64,000 nt of DNA from Stackebrandtia nassauensis DSM 44728 (lineage in GTDB: Bacteria > Actinomycetota > Actinomycetes > Mycobacteriales > Micromonosporaceae): positions 2,418,001-2,482,000 of the forward strand of contig NC_013947.1 of NCBI RefSeq assembly GCF_000024545.1, in the 5' to 3' direction. The notes under the pieces were generated by a model that saw nothing but the letters and a program-made list of their open reading frames with translations, was not told the origin of the DNA and did no database searches. Position numbers and translations under genes: made by a program. Shown here piece after piece: positions 34,540-42,564 of this stretch; the first letter of the stretch is position 1; the number at the start of each line of letters is the position of its first letter.

Positions 34540-34839
34540 TTATTCGTCAGAATTGTATGGGCGTGCCAACACCAGTATCGACTCGCCGTTGTCGGTGCGG
34601 ACCTTCTTGAGTTCGATGTACTCGGGTGAGCTGTACCAGCGTTGCGCTGCCTCGGCACTGTCGAAGCGCATGACCACGCCGTTGGTTGCTGGGAAGGCTC
34701 CTTCCATAACCTGTTCGATCGCAGCCTCCAGAACGAACTGACCGCCGTGGTTCTCCACCATCGGCCGGACGCGCTCGACATAGTCCTTCATTGCCGCCGG
34801 GTTGGCGGTGTTGGTCATTCCGATCAGGTAGTACGACAT
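34540..34839 (-). CDS. DUF1330 domain protein (island copy)
   Basis: 99 residues: MSYYLIGMTNTANPAAMKDY, VVMRFDSAEAAQRWYSSPEY and a last ESILVLARPY strand show the same dimeric barrel fold as the protein at 30948, but overall identity is low, so the two are not a recent duplication. It lies 18 bases downstream of the oxidoreductase on the same strand and is probably co-transcribed with it. Activity unknown. Confidence 0.83.
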   Translation of the reverse strand: MSYYLIGMTNTANPAAMKDYVERVRPMVENHGGQFVLEAAIEQVMEGAFPATNGVVMRFDSAEAAQRWYSSPEYIELKKVRTDNGESILVLARPYNSDE

Positions 34840-34857
34840 TTGGACTCCTTAGCTTGT

Positions 34858-35790
34858 TCAGAACCGGACGGCGAGTTTGCCGCGGGTGTGTTTACCGGCC
34901 AGATCGGCCAAGGCCCGATCGGCTTCGGCGAACGGGTAGACGGTGCTGACCGGGACGGTCAGGCTGCCGGTGTCGGCCAGCTCGAGAAGCTCACCCAGCC
35001 GCCCCGGCATCGGTTGCATGTCGCTGCGGACCACGGTGATGCCACGTGTGTTGTGGCCAGTGCGCTCTTCGCCGACGAGGCTGACGAGGCGTCCGCCGTC
35101 AGCGATCGCGGGGATGGTGTCGGCCAGGTTGGCACTGACCAGGTCGATGGCGATATCCACGCCTCCGGGCGCGATCGCCCGGGCCTGCGATGCGGTGACC
35201 TGGTTGGAGTAGTCGATGGCGTGCCGGGCGCCGAGAGCGCGAATCTGGTCCGCGTCCTCAGTCCGCGCGGTGGCCAATACCCGGGCACCAGCCTGCGTGG
35301 CGAGTTGGACGGCGAACGACCCGACACCGCCGGTGGCGCCAACGATCAGCACGGTTTGGCCGGGGCGGGGTTGAGCGAGGTCGAGCATGGTGGCGGCGGT
35401 CATCGCGGCCGCGGGCAGGGCCGCCGCCTGGACCACGTCGAGCCGCCCCGGACGGCGGGCGAGGCAGGGCCCGGCCGTGGCGAGCGTGTATTCGGCGAGG
35501 GCGCCGAACAGCGGCACGGTGAACGCGGCGACGTCGTCACCGGGCGCGTAGCCAGTGACGTCGGGTCCCACCGACTCCACCACTCCCGCCACGTCCAATC
35601 CTGGCGTGAACGGATGGGTCACCGGGAAGACCTCCTGTACCAGGCCGGTGATGATCTTTATGTCCAGTGGGTTGAGTGCCGCTGCGTGGGTCCGGATGAG
35701 GACCTGGCCCGTTCCCGGTGTGGGAACTGGCCGCTCGGCGAACTCAAGCTTGTCGAGCGGACCGTACGTGGGGGCAACAAGGGCCTTCAC
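34858..35790 (-). CDS. NADP-dependent quinone-oxidoreductase/MDR-family protein
   Basis: 310 residues. GroES-like N-terminal domain (EVFPVTHPFTPGLDVAGVVE, no zinc-binding Cys cluster) and a Rossmann NAD(P) site VLIVGATGGVGSFAVQLA. This is the zinc-free QOR/enoyl-reductase group, which reduces quinones or activated alkenes with NADPH. With the co-oriented DUF1330 gene it resembles small stress-response pairs. The LuxR remnant upstream may once have regulated it. Confidence 0.87.
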   Translation of the reverse strand: MKALVAPTYGPLDKLEFAERPVPTPGTGQVLIRTHAAALNPLDIKIITGLVQEVFPVTHPFTPGLDVAGVVESVGPDVTGYAPGDDVAAFTVPLFGALAEYTLATAGPCLARRPGRLDVVQAAALPAAAMTAATMLDLAQPRPGQTVLIVGATGGVGSFAVQLATQAGARVLATARTEDADQIRALGARHAIDYSNQVTASQARAIAPGGVDIAIDLVSANLADTIPAIADGGRLVSLVGEERTGHNTRGITVVRSDMQPMPGRLGELLELADTGSLTVPVSTVYPFAEADRALADLAGKHTRGKLAVRF

Positions 35791-35902
35791 ATCTGCTCCT
35801 TAACGGACGAGAACCCCGCCAATCGGGGCGCCACCACCATGTTGGCGGCAGACCCGCCGGAGGCCACCTGGTGATTGGAGTTGTTCGACCTACCCGAACT
35901 GA

Positions 35903-36034
35903 CGGGTGGCGGCGGCAAGGCGGTTGCATGTCAGCGAGCACACGGTGAAGTTCCACGTCACCAACATCCTCGGCAAACTGTCGGTGAGCTCCGGCGGCGA
36001 AGCCGCCGCAATCGCCCGCGAAGCGGGCCTCCAA
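35903..36034 (+). pseudogene. LuxR/GerE-type HTH remnant
   Basis: In the frame from 35903 one reads RVAAARRLHVSEHTVKFHVT and NILGKLSV...AREAGL, the second half of a LuxR-type HTH. The expected LTxREREVL start survives only as PELTG in another frame, and a TGA precedes it in this frame. The gene has lost its receiver/sensor part. Confidence 0.6.
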
Positions 36035-36038
36035 TACC

Positions 36039-36185
36039 AACGACGTCATCGCGCTGCACATACGCAAGCAACCCGAACGCCGGGCGCTGCTCGGGGCAGG
36101 TTGGGTGGACTCCGGGCGGCTGTTCACCACCCCCACGCCCTCACTTGCGGACGATACGGACAGGCTAATGGGGATCGTCATCAAT
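36039..36185 (+). pseudogene. Tyrosine-recombinase (integrase) remnant
   Basis: In the frame from 36039 the translation DVIALHIRKQPERRALLGAG, then WVDSGRLFTTPTPSL, resembles the middle of phage-type integrases (L..H...Q..ER...G..W.D.GLVFTT..G.P). It is fused in a disturbed way to the LuxR remnant and stops short of the catalytic R-H-R-Y part. It sits 20 bases from the tRNA-derived repeat, where an integrase gene is expected. Confidence 0.55.
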
Positions 36186-36204
36186 GAAATCCCTGGTCAA
36201 TCCC

Positions 36205-36280
<76 letters not shown>

Positions 36281-36340
36281 TTCGACGGGACATCGTACCG
36301 GGCGGGTTCGAGGGGTCCCATTGTGTATCCGGAGATGGGT

Positions 36341-36376
36341 TGGGCCGCTCCGGGTGGTCGGTTCCGGAGCGGCCCA
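36341..36376 (-). terminator. 13-bp hairpin after the serine hydrolase gene
   Basis: TGGGCCGCTCCGG and CCGGAGCGGCCCA with a 10-base loop, 14 bases past the stop of the gene ending at 36391. No U-tract. Confidence 0.6.
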
Positions 36377-36390
36377 GTTCGGTTGGGTGG

Positions 36391-37611
36391 TTAGTTCTTG
36401 TCGTAGATCTTGGACTTTTTGTCGCTGACCGCTTCCGCTTGGGAGGCGGCTTCGTCGAGGTCGTCGGAGATCATCTTGGTGACGGAGTCACTGGGTGGTG
36501 TGTCCTCGCCGCACAGGGCGGAGGTGAGGGCCTTGGACATCTCTTCGGCCGGGTTGGTCAGACCGGTGGAGCTGGTGTTGACGCCGATGAAGATGGAGCG
36601 GCCGTCGCCGGTGGTGAAGGAGTAGCTGACGTAGCCGATGACGTGGCCCGTGTGGCCCCAGGCGGCGCCGCAGGGGAGTTCGGCTTCCTGGAGGCCGAGG
36701 CCGTAGTGGGCGTCGGGGAAGGACTCCTTCATTTGTTCGAGGCTGGGGTCGGTGAGGAGGTCGCCGTTGAGGAGGGCGTCAAGGAAGGTGGTGAGGTCGG
36801 AGCCGGACGAGACCAGCGCGCCAGCGGCGGCCCAGATGCCGGGTTCGTGGCCGGAGACCTCGAAGAGGGCGGGTGGGACGCCCAGGTAGCCCCGGAAGTG
36901 GGGGCCTTTCATTTCCTTGTCGCCCGCGTAGGCGTAGCTGGTTTCCTTGAGGTCCAGGGGTTTGACGATGCGTTCGTCGATCGCTTCGCCGACGCGCTGG
37001 CCGGTGAGCTTTTCGATGAGGATGCCCAGGATCGTGTAGCCCGTGTTGGAGTAGCTGAACTTGGCGCCCGGTTCGGATTTGGAACCGTGACGCAGGCCGA
37101 GCTTGACCATGTCCTCGGGGGTGGGTGGGTTCCACTGGAGACGGGGGTCGGCGATGACGTCGGCCGTGAGGTTGTCGGCCAGACCGCTGGTGTGTTGCAG
37201 CAGATGGCGGACGGTGATTTTGGTTTCGTCGATGCCTTCGCCCTTGACCAGACCGGGAAGGTAGTCGCCGATGGGGGCGTCGAGGTCGAGCTTGTCCTCT
37301 TCGGCCAGTTGCAGTAGGACGGTGGAGACGAACATCTTGGTGTTGCTGGCGACCCGGAACTGGTCGTCGGCGTCGGGGACGTCGTCCTTGCCGAAGGTGG
37401 TGGTGCCGCTGCCGTAGTGCTTCACCGATTCGCCGTCGTCGACGACGACGACGGTGCCGGTCGATTTGGCGGCGTCGCGGATGGCGTCGGCCTGCGCTTG
37501 GCCGTCGGTCTTGGTGGGGTCCGCGACCGCGTTAGCGGTGACGATCGCGACCGCCAGGCCGGTGATTCCTAGTAGAGCGCCGATCTGGTAGCGCCTACGG
37601 GGCATTCGCAT
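36391..37611 (-). CDS. Secreted serine beta-lactamase-like hydrolase (class C / DD-peptidase family)
   Basis: 406 residues. N-terminal signal segment (GALLGITGLAVAIVTANAVA). Beta-lactamase/transpeptidase-like active site: SNTK (Ser-x-x-Lys) in RVASNTKMFVS, YSN in FSYSNTGYTIL, and HTG in AWGHTGHVIGY. Such proteins are usually D-alanyl-D-alanine carboxypeptidases or esterases rather than resistance enzymes. TAGGAG lies 9 bases before the ATG. It stands alone and ends at the hairpin at 36341. Confidence 0.87.
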   Translation of the reverse strand: MRMPRRRYQIGALLGITGLAVAIVTANAVADPTKTDGQAQADAIRDAAKSTGTVVVVDDGESVKHYGSGTTTFGKDDVPDADDQFRVASNTKMFVSTVLLQLAEEDKLDLDAPIGDYLPGLVKGEGIDETKITVRHLLQHTSGLADNLTADVIADPRLQWNPPTPEDMVKLGLRHGSKSEPGAKFSYSNTGYTILGILIEKLTGQRVGEAIDERIVKPLDLKETSYAYAGDKEMKGPHFRGYLGVPPALFEVSGHEPGIWAAAGALVSSGSDLTTFLDALLNGDLLTDPSLEQMKESFPDAHYGLGLQEAELPCGAAWGHTGHVIGYVSYSFTTGDGRSIFIGVNTSSTGLTNPAEEMSKALTSALCGEDTPPSDSVTKMISDDLDEAASQAEAVSDKKSKIYDKN

Positions 37612-37750
37612 GACTTGTTGCTCCTAGGGGTTCCACAGTGTGCCGGTTGAGGGAGACATGTCAATCTGGCACGGACTACGTGGGGAGGCAATACGACCGA
37701 TGTGGCGCACGTGGGACACGCCCAGACCGGACACGCGAGGATGGGTGGCG

Positions 37751-38770
37751 TCAGCCGGATTCGGTGTGCCTGGCCCAGTTGACGAGCAGTTCGAAGATGG
37801 GGCGGCGGCGTCGCATGACTTCCTCGGTGCCGCTGTCGGGGTCGTAGCTGTGTGAGCCGGGGGAGGTGCCTTCGGTGAGGCGGGTGAGCATCATGGGGGC
37901 CAGCCAGGTGTATTTGGCGACGGCGGTCAGGGCTATGGCGCGGTGGATGTCGGCTTCGGGCAGGTCGCCACCGGCGCGGCGGAAACCGTTGGTGTAGGCG
38001 GTGGTGAGGGTTTCGCGGATCTCGTCCAGTGAGTCGACGTCCAGCAGGCCGTCGAGGACGGTGTCGGGGATGAGGTTGCCGATGTCCTCGCCGATCGCGC
38101 CTTCGCCGGTGAAGGCCCAGTCGATGAGGATGGACTCGTCGCCGCGCGCGAACAGGTTCTTGGGCCACACGTCCAGATGGCAGACCGTTTGCGGGAGGCG
38201 TTCGGCGGCGTCGAACAGGGTCCATCGCCGCTCCCACAGGCGGCGCAGGCCGTCGAGGAGGTCGGGGGGCCAGAATCGTTGTGCGGTGGGGTGACTCCAG
38301 TCGATCGTGGGGTAGTCGAAGCGACCCGCGTAGTGGCGCAAGAATCGGCGGGAGAGCCATTGTGGACGCGGTTGGTGGCGCCAGCGGGCCTGGGCCGCGC
38401 CGAGTTGGGTGGCGAAGGTTCCCAGTCGTTCGATGGTCCACTGTTCACCGGGGGTGCCGGACACGTCTTCCAGCCACAGTTCGACGGCGCCGTCGGTGCG
38501 ATCGACACTCGCCAGTAGCCGGGGTGCGGACAGTCCGGTGTCGCGGCAGTAGTCGGCGATGAAGCCGTCGCGGTAGGCGAGCGGTTCGCGTTGCCAGTGG
38601 TCCCAGGCGGTCGTGTTGTCCCCGTTGGGGGTGGCGATCTTGAGGATGGCTTCGCCTTGGGCGCCGGTTACCCGCCAGACGCCGCCGGTGGCGGTGTTGC
38701 CCGTGTTGTGGGTCAGCGCCCTGAGGGCGCTGACCGTTCCGACGGGGGAGTTGTCGCCTTGTCGCAGCAT
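37751..38770 (-). CDS. Aminoglycoside-phosphotransferase-like kinase (APH family)
   Basis: 339 residues. The Brenner-type catalytic loop reads VCHLDVWPKNLFARG, with the catalytic Asp and metal-binding Asn, followed by ILIDWAFTGEGAIGEDIGN in place of the DFG-like motif. The N-lobe has TGGVWRVTGAQGEAILKI with the ATP-binding Lys. The family phosphorylates small alcohols, sugars or antibiotics; the substrate is not predictable. It is followed 24 bases later by an epimerase-like gene upstream on the same strand, so they may share a transcript. Confidence 0.82.
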   Translation of the reverse strand: MLRQGDNSPVGTVSALRALTHNTGNTATGGVWRVTGAQGEAILKIATPNGDNTTAWDHWQREPLAYRDGFIADYCRDTGLSAPRLLASVDRTDGAVELWLEDVSGTPGEQWTIERLGTFATQLGAAQARWRHQPRPQWLSRRFLRHYAGRFDYPTIDWSHPTAQRFWPPDLLDGLRRLWERRWTLFDAAERLPQTVCHLDVWPKNLFARGDESILIDWAFTGEGAIGEDIGNLIPDTVLDGLLDVDSLDEIRETLTTAYTNGFRRAGGDLPEADIHRAIALTAVAKYTWLAPMMLTRLTEGTSPGSHSYDPDSGTEEVMRRRRPIFELLVNWARHTESG

Positions 38771-38794
38771 CAGGTGATTCTCCGGTGCGGTGGA

Positions 38795-39718
38795 TCAGGA
38801 CTCGCGCCAGGCCGCGACGGTGGCCTTGAGGGCTTCGTCCATATCGGTGGGTGCGACGCCGAAGGTGGTCTCGAAGGCGGAGGAGTCGACGACGAAGGGG
38901 CGGATGAACTGGTAGCGCACGTGTCGCAGTTCCCGGATCATCGGCGAGAACAGGCCGCCGACGCTCAGCAGCAGACCGGGGATGGCCTTGACGCCGGGGT
39001 TGGGGATGCCTTCGAGGCGGCAGACGTCGGCGGCGAGTTCGCGGGCCGTGCGGGGTGGGGCGGTGGGCACGTGCCAGGCCTTGCCCCAGGCGCGTTCGTC
39101 CTCGGCGGCGGTGATGAGCGCCTGGACGACGTCGGGGACGTAGGTCCAGCTGTGCGGCTGGCTGGGGTCGCCGGCGAACTGGACGGTCTTGCCCGCCAGC
39201 AGCAGCGGCATGAAGCGCTCGCCAAGGTGGGACTGGTCCTTGCAGCTGGGGCCGTAGTAGTCGCTGGCGCGCACCTCGGTGGCCCGGATGCGTCCGGCCT
39301 CGTGGGCGGCGAGGGCGTCGCGCCACATCTGTGCCCGCACTTCGGCCTTGGCGCTGGTGGGTGCCAGCGGGTCGGTCTCGCGCATCGGGGCGGTGGGCTC
39401 GGCGTAGACGTACAGGTTGCCGAGCATGACGTAGACGGCGCCGCTGCGTTCGGCGGCGGCCAGCATCCCGGCGGCCATGGGCGGCCAGTCGGTGAGCCAG
39501 CGGTGGTAGGCGGGGTTGACGCAGTTGTAGAGCGCGACGGCGCCTTCGCACAGCTCGGCGAGCCGGTCGGCGTCGGCGACGTCGGCGGCCACCCGCGTCA
39601 CGGTCTCGGGACCGGAACCGGAGCGGCTGACGAGGATGACTTCGTGGCCGCGTTCGGCCAGTGCGAGCGCCAGTTGCGAACCGACCTGTCCGGCTCCGGC
39701 GATGACGTGCTTTGCCAT
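38795..39718 (-). CDS. NAD-dependent epimerase/dehydratase family protein (atypical SDR)
   Basis: 307 residues. N-terminal dinucleotide motif VIAGAGQVGSQLALALAERG. The active-site region ASDYYGPSCKD keeps a Tyr, but the classic YxxxK is not evident, so this is an atypical extended SDR. A SWTYVPDVVQAL segment is typical of nucleoside-diphosphate-sugar epimerase relatives. It lies 9 bases from the DUF2568 gene in one minus-strand run, which is divergent from a TetR regulator. Confidence 0.82.
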   Translation of the reverse strand: MAKHVIAGAGQVGSQLALALAERGHEVILVSRSGSGPETVTRVAADVADADRLAELCEGAVALYNCVNPAYHRWLTDWPPMAAGMLAAAERSGAVYVMLGNLYVYAEPTAPMRETDPLAPTSAKAEVRAQMWRDALAAHEAGRIRATEVRASDYYGPSCKDQSHLGERFMPLLLAGKTVQFAGDPSQPHSWTYVPDVVQALITAAEDERAWGKAWHVPTAPPRTARELAADVCRLEGIPNPGVKAIPGLLLSVGGLFSPMIRELRHVRYQFIRPFVVDSSAFETTFGVAPTDMDEALKATVAAWRES

Positions 39719-39727
39719 GGTCTTGAC

Positions 39728-40066
39728 CTACTTCCAGTACAGCCGCAGCGCGGCGTTGATGATGAAGAGAACCGCGAAGATCACGGCCAGAGTCGTGCGT
39801 CCCGCCAGTGCCAGTGCCGTGGCACCGCCGCCGAACCAGCCGATCTCCAGTGCCGCGCGCCAGATGCCCTCAGCAGGGTAGGTGGCGTCGGCGGCGGCGC
39901 CGAACAGCGCCCAGACGGTGACGAAGACGGCGATGCCGCCGACGGCGACGAGGATGCGCAGCCACAGTGAGGTGGCCAGGGTGAGGCCCCAGTAGCCGAC
40001 GGCGGCCAGGACGCCCAGTTCGAGCAGGAACATCAGCAGCGAGTTGGCGTTCTCGAGGGCTCTCAT
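39728..40066 (-). CDS. YrdB/DUF2568 membrane protein
   Basis: 112 residues, four predicted membrane helices, starting with a Leu-rich helix (SLLMFLLELGVLAAVGYWGL) and containing WALFGAAADATYP, typical of YrdB/DUF2568 proteins. No known function. First gene of the minus-strand run divergent from tetR, so it and the epimerase are probable TetR targets. Confidence 0.8.
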   Translation of the reverse strand: MRALENANSLLMFLLELGVLAAVGYWGLTLATSLWLRILVAVGGIAVFVTVWALFGAAADATYPAEGIWRAALEIGWFGGGATALALAGRTTLAVIFAVLFIINAALRLYWK

Positions 40067-40100
40067 GACGACTCCGATTTAAGATCAGTGCTTCGCTTTG

Positions 40101-40113
40101 AGAGCAATGCTCT
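40101..40113. promoter_or_regulatory. Palindrome AGAGCAATGCTCT, probable TetR operator
   Basis: A 13-bp palindrome with one central base, 35 bases upstream of the DUF2568 gene start, within the divergent promoter region. It shares the AGAGC/GCTCT half-sites with the site at 40135. Confidence 0.55.
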
Positions 40114-40134
40114 CTCAGGAATCCGGCATTGTCA

Positions 40135-40166
40135 AGAGCGGTGCTCACTTTTTTGTGCACTGCTCT
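40135..40166. promoter_or_regulatory. Second AGAGC/GCTCT dyad next to tetR
   Basis: AGAGCGGTGCTCAC and GTGCACTGCTCT form an imperfect inverted repeat around TTTTTT, 15 bases upstream of the tetR ATG. Two related sites, one close to each divergent gene, suit TetR autoregulation plus control of the neighbouring genes. Confidence 0.5.
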
Positions 40167-40180
40167 GTTATCGTGGTCTC

Positions 40181-40885
40181 ATGGCAGCCATACCCACGGC
40201 TCGCGAACGCGCCCGAGCCGCACTGACCGCGGACATCGTCACCGCGGCCCGCGCCCAGCTGGCCGACACCGGGGCCGCCGGACTGTCGTTGCGGGCGGTC
40301 GCCCGCGAACTCGGCATGGTCTCCTCGGCGATCCACCGGTACTTCCCGACGAAGGACGATCTGCTCACCGCGCTGATCATCGACGGCTACAACGCCGTCG
40401 GCCAGGCGGTCGAGGACGCCGACGCCGCGTGTGAACGCACCGACTACTTCGGACGCTGGCGGGCGGTGTGCCGCGCGGTGCGGACCTGGGCGCTGGAACA
40501 CCCGCAGGAGTACGCGCTGCTGTACGGTTCCCCGGTTCCCGGCTACGAGGCCCCCATGGACACCGTCCCCGCCGCCGTGCGCGACACCGCCGTGTTCGGG
40601 ACGATAGTGTCCGAAGCGGACAAAGCCGGGGCGCTGGCCCCGACGGGCCCGGAGCTGAAACCGCCCGCGTCCTTCGCCGCCGACGCTCAGCAGGTCCGGG
40701 AGGTCATCCCCGACGTGTCCGACGCGACGATCGCCCGCGCCGTCTCGGCGTGGACCGGCCTGTACGGCTGGGTCAACTTCGAGCTCTTCGGACAGTTCAA
40801 CAACGTCCTCGAAGACCGCGACGTGGCCTTCGATCTCCAGATCGACTGCCTGGCGGGGATTCTGGGACTGTCCGCGAGCGACTGA
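40181..40885 (+). CDS. TetR-family transcriptional regulator
   Basis: 234 residues. HTH AGLSLRAVARELGMVSSAIH followed by RYFPTKDDLLTALI, characteristic of TetR. The C-terminal ligand domain is of the TetR_C_13/33-like type with LEHPQEYALLYGSPVPGYEAP. It is divergent from the DUF2568-epimerase-kinase run and flanked by two operator-like dyads. Ligand unknown. Confidence 0.9.
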   Translation: MAAIPTARERARAALTADIVTAARAQLADTGAAGLSLRAVARELGMVSSAIHRYFPTKDDLLTALIIDGYNAVGQAVEDADAACERTDYFGRWRAVCRAVRTWALEHPQEYALLYGSPVPGYEAPMDTVPAAVRDTAVFGTIVSEADKAGALAPTGPELKPPASFAADAQQVREVIPDVSDATIARAVSAWTGLYGWVNFELFGQFNNVLEDRDVAFDLQIDCLAGILGLSASD

Positions 40886-40956
40886 CGCGGGCAGACCTGA
40901 CCCCGCCCGATGACCGAAGGCCCAATATCCGGTTACCGGGCGGGGCGGATGTGGTG

Positions 40957-42291
40957 TTAACCGATGCGTTCCCACAGGGCCGGGGTGTTGGGCGGTTCCC
41001 AGCCGGGGTAGGAGGTGTGGGCGATCCGGCACCGGTAACTGACGCCATTGTAGACGACCTGGGCGCCGACCTGGTAGCTCGTGTTGGCCTTCCAGGTGGT
41101 CTCGCCCGGATCACCCGGGCCACCGTCGGTGGTGGTCAGAGTGGTGCCGGTGTTGGCGATCGCGCGGGTCAGCGGCTCGAAGAAGGTCGTGCCGCCGGAG
41201 CTGCAGTTGCCGGAGCCGCCGGAGGTCATGCCCTGGGCACTGCCGCCGGAGATGTACGAGCCGCCGGAGTCACCGGGTTCGGCGCACACCGTGGTGCGGG
41301 TCATGCCGGACACCGTCCCCTGCGGATAGCTGACCGACTGGTTCTTGGCGCTGATCGTTCCACAGTGCCATCCGGTGGTGGAACCGGAGCGGCACACCGA
41401 CGCGCCCACGGCGGCCTCGGTGCCGTTGGCGACCTGCGCCGAGCTGCCGTTCACGCGCGGGGCCACGGTCCAGCCGGAACCGGCCTCGACCCACGCGTAG
41501 TCGGTGCCGGGGAACTGCGAATAGCGGAACGAGCCGCCCTGCCCGGTGCCGCCGGTGATCGAGGCGCCAGTGCGTCCACAGTGTCCGGCGGTCAGGAAGC
41601 CGTCGCCGTAGCTGGGGTGGGTTGCCGAGAAGCCGACCGAGCAGCGCGAGGAACCGTTGATGTTGTAGGCGCTGCCGCCGACGATGTCGGCGAACGGCTG
41701 GGGCTGCTGGCGGCTGACCTTGACGGTGACGTCGGAGGCGGACAGCCCCGCGGCACGCGCGAAGTCGCGACCGGCGGCCCGGCTGTCGGCGACCACGACC
41801 TCGGTGTTGGCCTTCACGTCGGAGTACCAGCCGTGCACGGTGTCGGGCACGTCCTTACCGTGCGACAGCCGGTCGAGGGCGATGTGGGCGGTGTTGAGGT
41901 CGGCCAGCGAATCCTTGACCACCTTGGCTTCGGCGCCCAGCCGGTCGACTTCGGACACGTAGGCGTCGTCGGTGACGGCCACGACCAGTCTGGTGGCGTC
42001 GTCGGCCAGCCAGGTTCCGGCGTAGTAGCCGCCGAACGCCTTCTGGGCGCGGTCCTCGACCTCGGCGGCGACGGACTCCGACGCCAGCCGGTCGTACACT
42101 TCGGACGTGGTCAGGCCGAACTCGGCGCGCATGGCGGACAGGATGCCGCCGTCCACTTTGCCGACCAGCGAGGCGCGGGCGTCCTCGTGGCTGGGGGCCG
42201 AATCCGCCCATGCCGACGGCGAGGCGCCCACGACCGCGGTGACGGTCAGGGCCCCGGCGCCGAGCGCGGCGAGGGTTCTGCGGAGGTTCAC
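40957..42291 (-). CDS. Streptogrisin C-like secreted serine protease with C-terminal chitin-binding module
   Basis: 444 residues. Signal peptide ending SAWAD; prodomain of about 150 residues (alpha-lytic-protease type, with AGTWLADDATRLVVAVTD); mature protease with His in LTAGHCG, Asp in TDYAWVEAG, and Ser in CAEPGDSGGSYISGG. After a Gly/Pro/Thr linker the last 50 residues form a CBM5/12 chitin/cellulose-binding module: WKANTSYQVGAQVVYNGVSY ending PPNTPALWERIG. The GTG at 42291 was chosen because AAAGG lies 8 bases before; an in-frame start at 42330 is possible. It probably degrades proteins bound to chitin outside the cell. Confidence 0.92.
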   Translation of the reverse strand: MNLRRTLAALGAGALTVTAVVGASPSAWADSAPSHEDARASLVGKVDGGILSAMRAEFGLTTSEVYDRLASESVAAEVEDRAQKAFGGYYAGTWLADDATRLVVAVTDDAYVSEVDRLGAEAKVVKDSLADLNTAHIALDRLSHGKDVPDTVHGWYSDVKANTEVVVADSRAAGRDFARAAGLSASDVTVKVSRQQPQPFADIVGGSAYNINGSSRCSVGFSATHPSYGDGFLTAGHCGRTGASITGGTGQGGSFRYSQFPGTDYAWVEAGSGWTVAPRVNGSSAQVANGTEAAVGASVCRSGSTTGWHCGTISAKNQSVSYPQGTVSGMTRTTVCAEPGDSGGSYISGGSAQGMTSGGSGNCSSGGTTFFEPLTRAIANTGTTLTTTDGGPGDPGETTWKANTSYQVGAQVVYNGVSYRCRIAHTSYPGWEPPNTPALWERIG

Positions 42292-42564
42292 GGTAGTGAC
42301 CTTTCTGGGATGTGAGCCGATGTCGGGCACACGGGCTCCACACCAGGTAGTCCTGGTGGACGGCCGGGTTCTCCGGCCGCGATGACACGCTAACGAAATA
42401 TGTGAATGTCTGGAATAAGTAATAGTTAACTGAATTTAATATTCCGGGTCCGACCCCGCGGCACCCGAAGTCTTCCGGTTTCGCGCGCCGTTTCCCGAAG
42501 ATGATGCGGCGCCCCCGCTAAGGTCCACGGTGTACACCAGCCGGATCGGACACGGGGGACGGTC
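42292..42564. other. Intergenic region between the divergent protease and MFS genes
   Basis: 273 bases. It contains an unusually AT-rich block at about 42395-42445 (ATAAGTAATAGTTAACTGAA) that probably holds the protease promoter. No small gene was found. Confidence 0.4.
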
